From assembly GCA_943912335.1 (NCBI GenBank), contig CALTUD010000023.1, positions 6,868-70,867 on the forward strand: DNA of 64,000 bases, read 5' to 3'. The stretch's first letter is position 1. Every line of letters starts with the position of its first letter. The position numbers and the translations under genes were made by a program. The notes below the pieces were generated by a model, which saw only the letters and a list, made by a program, of their open reading frames with translations, was not told the origin of the DNA and searched no databases. This stretch comes from an uncultured Acetobacteraceae bacterium (lineage in GTDB: Bacteria > Pseudomonadota > Alphaproteobacteria > Acetobacterales > Acetobacteraceae). Shown in pieces: positions 52,745 through 61,238 of the stretch.

Positions 52745-54580
52745 ATGCATGCCTATCGTACCCATCGTTGCGACGCCCTCCGGGCGGAGGATGCCGGCCA
52801 GACCGTGCGCCTGTCCGGCTGGGTGCATTCCAAGCGCGACCATGGCGGGCTGCTGTTCATCGACCTGCGCGACCATTTCGGCATCACCCAGATCGTGTTC
52901 CCGAGCGCGCTGCTCGATCAGGTGGAGCGGGTGCGCGTGGAAAGCGTGCTGACCGTCACCGGCGAGGTCGTGCTGCGCGAAGGCGCCACCGTGAACCCGA
53001 AGCTGCCGACCGGCGCCATCGAGGTCCGGGCCCAGGCGATGGAGATCCAGTCCCAGGCGGCGGTTCTGCCGCTGCAGGTGGCCGGCAACGAGCACTACGG
53101 CGATGAGCTGCGTCTCGCCTATCGCTATCTCGATCTGCGTCGCGAGCGCGTGCACAAGAACATGATGCTGCGCGCGAACGTCATCGCGTCCCTGCGCCGC
53201 CGCATGATCGACCAGGGCTTCACCGAGTTCCAGACTCCGATCCTGACCGCGTCCAGCCCCGAAGGCGCGCGCGACTTCCTGGTGCCGGCGCGCAACCATC
53301 CCGGCAAGTTCTATGCGCTGCCGCAGGCGCCGCAGCAGTTCAAGCAGCTGCTGATGGTGGCGGGCTTCGACCGCTACTTCCAGATCGCACCCTGCTTCCG
53401 CGACGAGGCCGCGCGCGCCGACCGTTCGCCCGGCGAGTTCTACCAGCTCGATTTCGAGATGAGCTTCGTCACCCAGGAAGACGTGTTCGCCACCATCGAG
53501 CCGGTGATCGCCGGCGTGTTCGACGAATTCGGCAACGGCCGCACGGTCGACACGGCGCCGTTCACCCGAATCCCGTATGACGTGGCACTGGCCGAGTACG
53601 GCTCCGACAAGCCGGACCTGCGCAACCCGCTGCGCATCAGCGACGTGACGGACGCCTTCGCCGAGTCCGGCTTCGGCCTGTTCGCCCGCATCGCTGCCGC
53701 CGGCGGCCAGGTGCGCGCGATCCCGGCCCCGGGCGCCGGCGACCGTCCGCGCTCCTTCTTCGACAAGCTCAACAACTGGGCGCGCGACGAGAAGCAGGGC
53801 GGGCTCGGCTACATCACCTTCGACGCAGAGGGCGCGAAGGGGCCGATCGCCAAGAACCTCGAAGCCGATCGTTGCGAGACCATCCGCCAGCGCTGCGGCC
53901 TCAAGGCCGGCGACGCCGTGTTCTTCGTCGCCGGTCCGCGCGACGGGCTCAAGGGCGTGGAAACGGTGAAGTTCTCCGGCGCCGTGCGCACGCGCATCGC
54001 CAACGAGCTGGACCTGATCGAGCAGAACGCGTTCCGCTTCTGCTGGGTGGTCGACTTCCCGATGTACGAGCTGAACGAGGAAACCGGGCAGATCGATTTC
54101 AGCCACAACCCGTTCTCGATGCCGCAGGGCGGGCTGGAGGCGCTGAACACGCAGGACCCGCTGACGATCAAGGCGTTCCAGTACGACATCGTCTGCAACG
54201 GCATCGAGCTGAGCTCGGGCGCGATCCGCAACCATCGCCCGGACGTGATGATCCGCGCTTTCGAGATCGCCGGTTATCCGGAAAGCGAGGTCGAGGCACG
54301 CTTCGGCGGCATGCTGAACGCGTTCCGCTACGGCGCGCCGCCGCATGGCGGTTCGGCCCCGGGCGTGGACCGCATCGTCATGCTGCTGGCCGACGAGCCG
54401 AACATCCGCGAGGTGATCCTGTTCCCGCTGAACCAGCAGGGCGAGGACCCGATGATGGGCGCGCCGGCCGCCGTGCCGGAAGCGCGCATGAAGGAGCTGT
54501 CTCTGCGCACGGTTCTGCCGCCGGCCAAGCCGGTGCCGGGCGCCACCGCTCCCGTCGTGCCGGAAACCAAGCCGAACTGA
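52745..54580 (+). CDS. aspS: Aspartyl-tRNA synthetase
   Basis: A 611-residue class II synthetase of bacterial type. N-terminal OB anticodon domain (VRLSGWVHSKRDHGGLLFIDLRDHFG), motif 2 FRDEAARADRSPGEFYQLDFEMSFV, GAD/insert domain (about 285-420), and motif 3 GAPPHGGSAPGVDRIVMLL. Many alphaproteobacterial forms are non-discriminating and also charge tRNA-Asn; that cannot be read here. The upstream 180 bp include TTGACA at 52662 and a TATAGC-like box but no confident promoter pair. Confidence 0.97.
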   Translation: MHAYRTHRCDALRAEDAGQTVRLSGWVHSKRDHGGLLFIDLRDHFGITQIVFPSALLDQVERVRVESVLTVTGEVVLREGATVNPKLPTGAIEVRAQAMEIQSQAAVLPLQVAGNEHYGDELRLAYRYLDLRRERVHKNMMLRANVIASLRRRMIDQGFTEFQTPILTASSPEGARDFLVPARNHPGKFYALPQAPQQFKQLLMVAGFDRYFQIAPCFRDEAARADRSPGEFYQLDFEMSFVTQEDVFATIEPVIAGVFDEFGNGRTVDTAPFTRIPYDVALAEYGSDKPDLRNPLRISDVTDAFAESGFGLFARIAAAGGQVRAIPAPGAGDRPRSFFDKLNNWARDEKQGGLGYITFDAEGAKGPIAKNLEADRCETIRQRCGLKAGDAVFFVAGPRDGLKGVETVKFSGAVRTRIANELDLIEQNAFRFCWVVDFPMYELNEETGQIDFSHNPFSMPQGGLEALNTQDPLTIKAFQYDIVCNGIELSSGAIRNHRPDVMIRAFEIAGYPESEVEARFGGMLNAFRYGAPPHGGSAPGVDRIVMLLADEPNIREVILFPLNQQGEDPMMGAPAAVPEARMKELSLRTVLPPAKPVPGATAPVVPETKPN

Positions 54581-54593
54581 ACGGAGAAACACG

Positions 54594-55373
54594 ATGGACT
54601 GGTCGGCTGCACGCTATTCGGTTTTCGAACGCGAGCGCAGCCGACCGGCCCTCGACCTTCTCCACGCCCTGCCCGACGCCGCACCGGGCCGGGTGATCGA
54701 TCTCGGCTGCGGGCCGGGCAATTCCACCGCCCTGCTCCGTGCCCGCTTTCCTGATGCCGTGTTGTCCGGCCTCGACAGCTCTCCCGACATGCTGGAGGCC
54801 GCCCGGAAGCGGCTACCGGATGTCGCGTTCTTCCAGGACGACATCGCCGCCTGGGCCCGGAACGAGGGCGCGCATCACGATCTCGTCTTTTCCAACGCCG
54901 CCCTGCAATGGCTGCCGGATCATGCCGCCCTGCTGCCTGCCCTGCTGCGCCGCCTGGCACCCGGCGGCACGCTCGCGGTGCAGATGCCCGACAATCTGGA
55001 CGAGCCGAGCCATGTGCTGATGCGGGCGATCGCCGCGGACCCGCGCTGGGCCGACCGCCTGTCCGACGCCGTCGCCGCCCGTGCCGACCGGCATGGCGTG
55101 GCGTGGTACGACGCGCTGCTGCGGGCGCATGGCGCGGAGGTCGATGCGTGGCGCACCACCTACCATCACCGCCTCGCCGACGGCGCCGCCGGAATCGTCC
55201 GCTGGCTGGAATCCACCGGGCTGCGGCCGTTCCTGGCCGCCCTCGACGACGAGACGAGGCCGCTCTTCCTGGCCGAATACGAGGCGGCGCTCAGGCACGC
55301 CTATCCGGCCGCGCCGGATGGTTCCGTGCTGCTGCCCTTCCCACGCCTGTTTTTGGTCGCGACCGTCGACTGA
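54594..55373 (+). CDS. tam: Trans-aconitate 2-methyltransferase
   Basis: A 259-residue SAM-dependent methyltransferase. N-terminus MDWSAARYSVFERERSRPA is typical for Tam, with the SAM motif VIDLGCGPGNSTALL near 37 and LSGLDSSPDMLEAAR. It methylates trans-aconitate formed from cis-aconitate, protecting the citric acid cycle. GGAGAA precedes the ATG, 13 bp after aspS; convergent with the serine hydrolase gene 9 bp on. Confidence 0.94.
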   Translation: MDWSAARYSVFERERSRPALDLLHALPDAAPGRVIDLGCGPGNSTALLRARFPDAVLSGLDSSPDMLEAARKRLPDVAFFQDDIAAWARNEGAHHDLVFSNAALQWLPDHAALLPALLRRLAPGGTLAVQMPDNLDEPSHVLMRAIAADPRWADRLSDAVAARADRHGVAWYDALLRAHGAEVDAWRTTYHHRLADGAAGIVRWLESTGLRPFLAALDDETRPLFLAEYEAALRHAYPAAPDGSVLLPFPRLFLVATVD

Positions 55374-55382
55374 ACCGGGTGG

Positions 55383-57173
55383 CTAGGGAACCACTCCGGG
55401 AGGACCGGCAAAGAAGATCGCATCGGCGATCTCGTGCGCGAGCATCGGCGCTGTGATACCGAGCGTGTTGTCCGATACGGCTTGATCGGCGCCATCGTTT
55501 AATGCCACCTGACGCGAATTGACCATCACCACAACGCCGAGCCCCCGGCTCGGCATCAGCAGCACCTGAGTCGAGAAACCGGTCAGACCACCGGTCTTGA
55601 TGACGGTGGCCGGGAAATGCGAGGCAGGGTCGGGCCGGGTAATGCTCCAGGCCAACCCGGAAACCGGGCTGCCGCTCGGGCATTTCGCCAACGGCATATA
55701 AATCGCGACCTGGCAGGCGGCAGGTTGCTCCGCAATCCGGAAGCCCGCCCGCACGGGCTCGACGGAGCCGTCGAGCCCCAACGAACCGGAACGCGAGGCG
55801 GGCAGAGCCGCCCGGACCAGGCGCGCCATATCGGACAGGCTGGATTTCAGCGCCCCTGCCGGCGCCCAGATCGGCACCGTGTTATGGAGCGCCTGGCCCG
55901 GCGTCACGAGAACGGCGAGCGGCCGCACATAGCCGACACCGCCATACGTCACAGAGCCGAACGCAACCCCACTCGCGACGACACGCCCCCGAGCGATCGC
56001 ATCGCGACCGAACGCGCTACGGCCGCCAGTGACGTGGATCTTCACCACCTGCCCGGCGCCATAGCCTGAACCGGTGTCGAGGATGCGGATGCCGATCACC
56101 CGACCGCCACGAATGATCGCCTCGCCTTTCGCCGTCCTGCCGGTCTGGCCGGACGGCGCGTCGAACACGACCGCCGGCGGCGGCACATAGCCGGTGCCGC
56201 CCGAGAGCACCGGCAGCGACACCAGGAACCCCTGCTTGTCGAGCGTGGCGGCGACGGACGCACCGTGACCGCCGCCGCCCACCACCCTGACGGTGGGCGA
56301 GGTTTGGTATGGTCCGGCCACACTCGCGTTGGCGATGCTCGCGATGCTGCCGTTTCGGATGGAGACGCTGAGAACGGGAAGCTGGTATCCGGACGCCAGA
56401 TCCGAATCTCCGGCGGGCACCAGCATCGCCGTGTCACGCATCCGCAGCGGCCACAGAAGTCGCTCTTCAAGCAGGCGCTGCCAGCCGGGAAGCGCCGTTT
56501 TGCCGAGCGGCCGGCCCTGCGGCGCACCAAGCAGCAGCCCGATCAACCCGGTGCTGAAATCCGAATAGGTGTATCCGGCCGGCAGGGAGGCGGGCGCCGG
56601 AGTGCCGCGGAAATAAGCGGCGAAGTCGGCAGCACCGTACTGCGCGACCGTGGGGCGCTCGCTGGGAAGGCAGCCGGGCACATTCTGGTTGCCGCAAAGC
56701 GGCGCCAGGGTCGGATAACCCGCGGTGAAGCTACCCAATTCGCCCAGGGTGACATCGGCGGTACTGGCGGGCAGCGAACCGAGCTCGGGTCCGAAGGCGG
56801 ACAGAGGGGTCGAGAGAGACATGAGGCGGGCATTCACGGCCTGCCCCAGCAGGTTGGTGGTGAACACCTTGGTGACGGAACCGATCTCGAAGCGGGAATG
56901 CTCCGTGAACGGACGCTGCGCGGCCCAGTCGGCGAAACCGTACGTGAACAGGCGAGCTGGCCGCCCGGCGCGCACCACGGCAACGCCGATGCCGATCGCC
57001 TTTCCGGTCTCGACGACAGACCCGGCGAAGATGTCGCTGATGCGATGCAGCTCGGCCGGGGAAAGAGGATCAGGCATCTCCGCGACAGGTGCGGCACGAG
57101 CTTGGGCGCTCAGGACCAGAAGCAGCGAAACGGCCACCCCGCACCGGGTCGAAACGGAAAACATGGTGTTCAC
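55383..57173 (-). CDS. Serine beta-lactamase-like hydrolase with inserted GGxGY repeat block
   Basis: A 596-residue exported enzyme. Signal peptide 1-27. The AmpC-like domain has SVTK (Ser99, Lys102), YSD at 203-205 where relatives have YxN, and KTGG (in VIKTGGLTGF, near 540). Between about 267 and 427 the fold is interrupted by some 160 residues of repeats: GGTGYVPPPAVVF, TGSGYGAGQVVKI, GGVGYVRPLAVLV, separated by RGGRVIGIRI-like strands. Such repeats are known from tail-fibre and surface proteins, not this family. Activity on beta-lactams is doubtful; an esterase or DD-peptidase role is as likely. Confidence 0.85.
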   Translation of the reverse strand: MNTMFSVSTRCGVAVSLLLVLSAQARAAPVAEMPDPLSPAELHRISDIFAGSVVETGKAIGIGVAVVRAGRPARLFTYGFADWAAQRPFTEHSRFEIGSVTKVFTTNLLGQAVNARLMSLSTPLSAFGPELGSLPASTADVTLGELGSFTAGYPTLAPLCGNQNVPGCLPSERPTVAQYGAADFAAYFRGTPAPASLPAGYTYSDFSTGLIGLLLGAPQGRPLGKTALPGWQRLLEERLLWPLRMRDTAMLVPAGDSDLASGYQLPVLSVSIRNGSIASIANASVAGPYQTSPTVRVVGGGGHGASVAATLDKQGFLVSLPVLSGGTGYVPPPAVVFDAPSGQTGRTAKGEAIIRGGRVIGIRILDTGSGYGAGQVVKIHVTGGRSAFGRDAIARGRVVASGVAFGSVTYGGVGYVRPLAVLVTPGQALHNTVPIWAPAGALKSSLSDMARLVRAALPASRSGSLGLDGSVEPVRAGFRIAEQPAACQVAIYMPLAKCPSGSPVSGLAWSITRPDPASHFPATVIKTGGLTGFSTQVLLMPSRGLGVVVMVNSRQVALNDGADQAVSDNTLGITAPMLAHEIADAIFFAGPPGVVP

Positions 57174-57332
57174 CTGCCAGCAGATCGGAACGTCCTAGCC
57201 CCGAAACGATCTCTCGTCGACGATTTGCTTTGGTCCCTCCCCGTGTTGGTCCGATCGCCGAACGACGGGACCGCGACGACACCGGCAGCCGGTGATACGC
57301 TGTCCGGATTGGCCAGCCGGAGATCGCCGCGG

Positions 57333-58157
57333 ATGCTCAGAACGATAGTCGCCGCAGCGATCGCCATCGGCGCGGCGGCGAGCCGCGAAGCGACCGCAGC
57401 CCCGGCATCCCTGCCCGTCCCCGACATCCAGCTCGCCCCGCACACCGCCCAGTACGATCTCTCGCTCGCCTCCACCACGGACGGCAACACGGTGGCCGCC
57501 ACCGGCTCCATGAGTTTCAAGGTCATCGACGCCTGCCAGAACTGGGCCACGCAGCAGCAACTGCATCTGCAGATCGCCACGCGCGAAGGCCAGTCCTCCG
57601 ACATGGTTTCCACCTATGCCACGCTGGAAAGCAAGGACGGGCGCCACCTCAGCTTCGACATGGAAGAGCGCGACAACGGCCAGCTCACCCAGCAGGTGCG
57701 CGGCGAAGCCAGTCTGGGGGCCGACGGCAAAGGGCAGGCACGCTTCACCCTGCCCGCCCCCGCCACCATCGCGCTTCCGGCCGGAACGCTGTTCCCGATG
57801 ATGCACACCGCCGCCATCATCCGCGCGGCGGAGGACGGCAAGCGCAGCATCGACCCCGTTCTGTTCGACGGCACCAGCGCCGACGGCCCCTCCGATAGCT
57901 ACGTCACCATCCTGCCCTGGCACGCCCCGCCTTCCGACTCCGATCAGCCCAGCCTGCGCAAGCTCGGCTCCGGGCGCGTGCATGTCGCCTTCTTCAACCG
58001 CAAGCCGGGCACCATGACCCCGGATTACGAGGTCGGCATGCGCTATTTCGCCAACGGCGTCAGCGACCGGCTGCGGATGGATTTCGGCTCCTTCGTCATG
58101 GACGGCGCCATGACCTCCTTCACGCCCGGCGCCACCGCCGCGCATTGCCGGTCCTGA
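57333..58157 (+). CDS. eipB: Cell envelope integrity protein EipB (DUF1849)
   Basis: A 274-residue periplasmic protein of the alphaproteobacterial EipB family, a beta-spiral envelope-integrity factor. Signal peptide 1-22; LAPHTAQYDLSLA begins the domain; SMSFKVIDACQNW and the final AAHCRS supply the two conserved cysteines (68 and 272) that form a disulfide in relatives; LPAGTLFPMMHTAAIIRAAE and DPVLFDGTSADGPSD are family blocks. Divergent from the beta-lactamase-like gene; 6 bp before the permease. Confidence 0.92.
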   Translation: MLRTIVAAAIAIGAAASREATAAPASLPVPDIQLAPHTAQYDLSLASTTDGNTVAATGSMSFKVIDACQNWATQQQLHLQIATREGQSSDMVSTYATLESKDGRHLSFDMEERDNGQLTQQVRGEASLGADGKGQARFTLPAPATIALPAGTLFPMMHTAAIIRAAEDGKRSIDPVLFDGTSADGPSDSYVTILPWHAPPSDSDQPSLRKLGSGRVHVAFFNRKPGTMTPDYEVGMRYFANGVSDRLRMDFGSFVMDGAMTSFTPGATAAHCRS

Positions 58158-58163
58158 TCTCCG

Positions 58164-59519
58164 ATGTCCGAAACCAAGACGCGGCCTTCCGGGCTGTCGC
58201 ACAGCCTGCGCAGCCGCCATGTGGCGATGATCGCCATCGGCGGCGTGATCGGCGCCGGATTGTTCGTCGGCTCCTCCGCTGCCATCGCCGGCACCGGCCC
58301 TTCCGTGCTGCTTTCCTACGCGCTGGCCGGCACGGTGGCGCTGCTGGTGATGCGCATGCTGGGCGAGATGGCGATCGAGCGGCCCGGAGAGGGCTCGTTC
58401 ATCTTCCACATCCGGCGCGGCCTCGGCGCGCGTGCCGCCTTTCTCGCCGGCTGGCTCTACTGGCTGTTCTGGGCCGTGGTGGTGGCGGCCGAGGCGATCG
58501 GCGGATCGATCATCCTCAGCGCCTGGATACCCATCGACCGCACCGTGCTCGGCGTTCTGCTGGTGCTGCTCATGACCGGCACCAACCTCGTTTCCGTGCG
58601 CTCCTACGGCGAGTTCGAGTTCTGGTTCTCGGCGCTGAAGGTCGCGGCGATCCTCGGCTTCTGCGGCCTATGCATCGCGGCCCTGTTCGGCCTGTTCGGC
58701 ACAAACGCGGCGTCGGTATCACGCCTCTGGACCGACGGCGTGGCGCCGAACGGGCTCGCGGCGGTGCTGGCCATCGTGCCGACCGTGGTGTTTCAGTTCA
58801 CCGGCAGCGAGATCGCCACCGTGGCGGCGGCGGAGTCCGACAATCCCGGCCGCAACGTCGCCCATGCCACCAACACGGTCGCCGCCCGCGTGCTGCTGTT
58901 CTATCTCGGCTCCATCAGCCTGATCCTGTGCGTGGTGCCCTGGCATCGGCTCGTTCCCGGACATTCGCCCTTCGTGTCCGCGATGCAGGCGCTCGGCATC
59001 CCCGGCGCGCCCCTCGCCATGTCGATCATCGTGCTGATCGCCGTGCTGAGCTGCCTCAACTCCTCGCTCTACGTGACGTCGCGGGTGCTGTTCGAGATGG
59101 CGGCGCATCACGATGCTCCGGCCTTCCTGGTGCGGACCGGACGCGGCCAGGTGCCGCGTCGGGCGATCCTGGCGGGAACGGCGGTCGCGCTCTGCGTCGC
59201 GGTCGCCTCCAGCATCTCGCCGGACGGCGTGTTCGCGTTTCTGTTGAACGCCTCCGGAGCGCTGATCCTGCTGGTCTATCTGCTGATCTGTCTCGCCCAG
59301 ATCAGGCTGCGCGGCGCGATGCGGCACGAGGGACGACGCCCGGCCTTCGCCATGTGGCTGTTCCCGTTCCTGTCCTGGGCCACCGTCGCCGTCATCGCCG
59401 CCGTGCTTCTGGCCATGGCGGTGAACCCCACCACACGCCCGCAGATCGTGCTCGGCACCGGAACCGTGCTCGCCGTGCTGGTGTTGGACCGACTCACCCG
59501 AAGGAGACACGCCCCATGA
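58164..59519 (+). CDS. Amino-acid permease, AAT/APC family
   Basis: A 451-residue transporter with 12 helices. The first helix motif IAIGGVIGAGLFVGSSAAIAGTGPSVLLSY is typical of the AAT branch (GabP, AnsP, CycA), as are GEMAIERPGEGSF, FQFTGSEIATVAAAESDNPGRNVAHA and LNSSLYVTSRVLFEMA. Proton-coupled amino-acid uptake at the inner membrane; substrate not set, GabP-like on wording. Stop overlaps the start of the 55-residue gene. Confidence 0.92.
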   Translation: MSETKTRPSGLSHSLRSRHVAMIAIGGVIGAGLFVGSSAAIAGTGPSVLLSYALAGTVALLVMRMLGEMAIERPGEGSFIFHIRRGLGARAAFLAGWLYWLFWAVVVAAEAIGGSIILSAWIPIDRTVLGVLLVLLMTGTNLVSVRSYGEFEFWFSALKVAAILGFCGLCIAALFGLFGTNAASVSRLWTDGVAPNGLAAVLAIVPTVVFQFTGSEIATVAAAESDNPGRNVAHATNTVAARVLLFYLGSISLILCVVPWHRLVPGHSPFVSAMQALGIPGAPLAMSIIVLIAVLSCLNSSLYVTSRVLFEMAAHHDAPAFLVRTGRGQVPRRAILAGTAVALCVAVASSISPDGVFAFLLNASGALILLVYLLICLAQIRLRGAMRHEGRRPAFAMWLFPFLSWATVAVIAAVLLAMAVNPTTRPQIVLGTGTVLAVLVLDRLTRRRHAP

Positions 59520-59683
59520 CCGGAACCCCCGCCCACGACTGGCTCCGCCCCCGCCTCGAACAGGTTCTGGCCGACGCTGAAGCGCATGGCATCGCACGCG
59601 ACGTCGCGGTGGCGGTGATCAACGACATCGTCACGGATGTCGATTTCGGCAGCGGGCACGTCGCGAGCGATATGGATGCTTGA
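59516..59683 (+). CDS. 55-residue protein coupled to the permease
   Basis: A short acidic protein: MTGTPAHDWLRPRLEQVLADA then AHGIARDVAVAVINDIVTDVDFGSG. Predicted as two helices, no membrane segment. It is supported by AAGGAG ten bases before the ATG and by the ATGA overlap with the permease stop. No family recognised. Confidence 0.65.
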   Translation: MTGTPAHDWLRPRLEQVLADAEAHGIARDVAVAVINDIVTDVDFGSGHVASDMDA

Positions 59684-59689
59684 ACCACT

Positions 59690-59736
59690 CAGGGGCGCTG
59701 CCCCTGAAACCCTGCCAAAGGGCGATCGCCCTTTGG
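59690..59736. repeat. Double-hairpin G+C-rich repeat, probable bidirectional terminator
   Basis: CAGGGGC/GCCCCTG (59690-59706) and a perfect 22-base palindrome with arms CCAAAGGGCGA/TCGCCCTTTGG (59715-59736), joined by AAACCCTG and followed by AAACCC. It lies between the convergent 55-residue and DUF1697 genes. The same wording is frequent in intergenic regions of acetic acid bacteria, as far as I recall. Confidence 0.8.
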
Positions 59737-59747
59737 AAACCCAGGGG

Positions 59748-60257
59748 TCAGCCGATGCTCATATCGGCCAGCTTTGACACCGTGTTCATGTTGCGGGCGG
59801 TGCCGATTTTCCCGGCCGGCAGGCTCAGGCGTGTTGTCGCCATCCCGTTCGGATAGAACATGAACATCTCGCGCTCGCCGCGCACGATCCGCTCGTCCTT
59901 GTGTCCCTTTGCGCCCTCCAGCACGTCGCCCGGCAGAGGCCCATCGGTGAATAACGCCATAACCCGGTCCCGTGGCTGATCGGGAAACGGGTTTCGCGCC
60001 ACGACGCCCGCCATCTCCGCCCCCGTGCGCAGGATCACGCCGACCGGCGCACCGACATGGGCATGCAGGCGCGCTTCGAGGGCCGACCGGACCAGATCCT
60101 CCGGTCCATCGGTCTCGAACACCACATTGCCGCTGGCGATGAACGTCCGCACGCAGATGAACCCGGACTCCGGGCACAAACGCTGGAGATCGGCCATTGC
60201 CAGCTTGCCATGGCCCCCGACATTGATCGCGCGAAGCAGGGCAACGTAACGCACCAT
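59748..60257 (-). CDS. DUF1697 family protein
   Basis: A 169-residue DUF1697 protein. Family start YVALLRAINVGGHGKLAMADL, then RTFIASGNVVFETD and the end stretch GTARNMNTVSKLADM. Ferredoxin-like double domain expected; function unknown. Third gene of a leftward unit after the ROK kinase and esterase (22-bp gap). Confidence 0.93.
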   Translation of the reverse strand: MVRYVALLRAINVGGHGKLAMADLQRLCPESGFICVRTFIASGNVVFETDGPEDLVRSALEARLHAHVGAPVGVILRTGAEMAGVVARNPFPDQPRDRVMALFTDGPLPGDVLEGAKGHKDERIVRGEREMFMFYPNGMATTRLSLPAGKIGTARNMNTVSKLADMSIG

Positions 60258-60279
60258 GCCGCCTTCGTTCTTCGTGGTT

Positions 60280-61224
60280 TCAACGCCTCGGATGCAGCGC
60301 GTTGCGCAGCGCGGACCGGACCCGGTTGCGGGCGACCATGGCCGAGCGCGCGGCGGCTACGGAGTCGAAGCCGTGATACGCGCCCGGGAACACGTGCAGC
60401 TCGCACGGCACGCCAGCGCGGATCAGGCGCTGCGCGTAGACGATGTCCTCGTCGATGAACAGATCGAGCGTGCCGACCGAGATGAAGGCCGGCGGCAGGC
60501 CGGACAGATCCTCGGCCCGCGCCGGGGCGGCGTAGGGCGACACGCCATCGCTGCCCGGCTCGACGCCCAGCAGGGACGACCAGCCGAACCGGTTGTCGTC
60601 GCGCGTCCAGACCAGCTCGCCCGCGAACGGGTGCGGCTCGGCCGTCACGGTGCGGTCGTCCAGCATCGGGTAGATCAGGGACTGGAACACCAGTGGGATT
60701 TCGCCGCGATCGCGCGCCAGCAAGGCGAGCGACGCCGCCAGGCCGCCGCCGGCGCTTTCCCCGCCGATCGCGATCCGCGTGCGGTCGACCCGCAGCGACG
60801 CCGCGTTCTCGTGCAGCCAGCGCAGGGCGGCGTAGGCGTCCTCCACCGGGCCGGGATGCGGCGATTCCGGCGCCAGACGATACTCGACCGACGCGACCAC
60901 GCAGGCGAGTTCGGCCGCGAGCGCCGCCTTTTCCGCGTCGGCGCCGGAGGCCGAGCCCATCACGTAGCCGCCGCCATGCAGATGCAGATAGGCCGGATGC
61001 ATCAGCTCGGGGTCGCCGCCCACGGGTGTGAACACGCGCACGGAGATCGGCCCGACCTCGTGCACCTCCAGCGTCGCCAGGGACGGGTTGTGCGCGGGGG
61101 CCGCCTTGTATTCCTCGGCCCGGCGCTGACGCAGCCCGTGCAGCGTTTCGGCATTCACCGGCTCGCTGCGCATGGCCTCCAGGCCGGCGCGCAGTTCGGG
61201 ATCGACGCGGGACAGATCCGGCAT
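60280..61224 (-). CDS. Alpha/beta hydrolase, HSL (family IV esterase) type
   Basis: A 314-residue esterase/lipase. Oxyanion motif YLHLHGGGYVMGS near 80, nucleophile elbow GGESAGGGLAAS near 155, catalytic Asp in SVGTLDLFIDE and His in FPGAYHGFD. Short-chain ester hydrolysis in the cytosol; natural substrate unknown. GGAG precedes the ATG; 14 bp after the ROK kinase. Confidence 0.92.
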   Translation of the reverse strand: MPDLSRVDPELRAGLEAMRSEPVNAETLHGLRQRRAEEYKAAPAHNPSLATLEVHEVGPISVRVFTPVGGDPELMHPAYLHLHGGGYVMGSASGADAEKAALAAELACVVASVEYRLAPESPHPGPVEDAYAALRWLHENAASLRVDRTRIAIGGESAGGGLAASLALLARDRGEIPLVFQSLIYPMLDDRTVTAEPHPFAGELVWTRDDNRFGWSSLLGVEPGSDGVSPYAAPARAEDLSGLPPAFISVGTLDLFIDEDIVYAQRLIRAGVPCELHVFPGAYHGFDSVAAARSAMVARNRVRSALRNALHPRR

Positions 61225-61238
61225 GGCGCGCTCCGGGT

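Noticed and set aside
52721..54592. Long open frame antisense to aspS
   Set aside because: Shadow of a well-conserved synthetase gene; no ribosome-binding site or domain.
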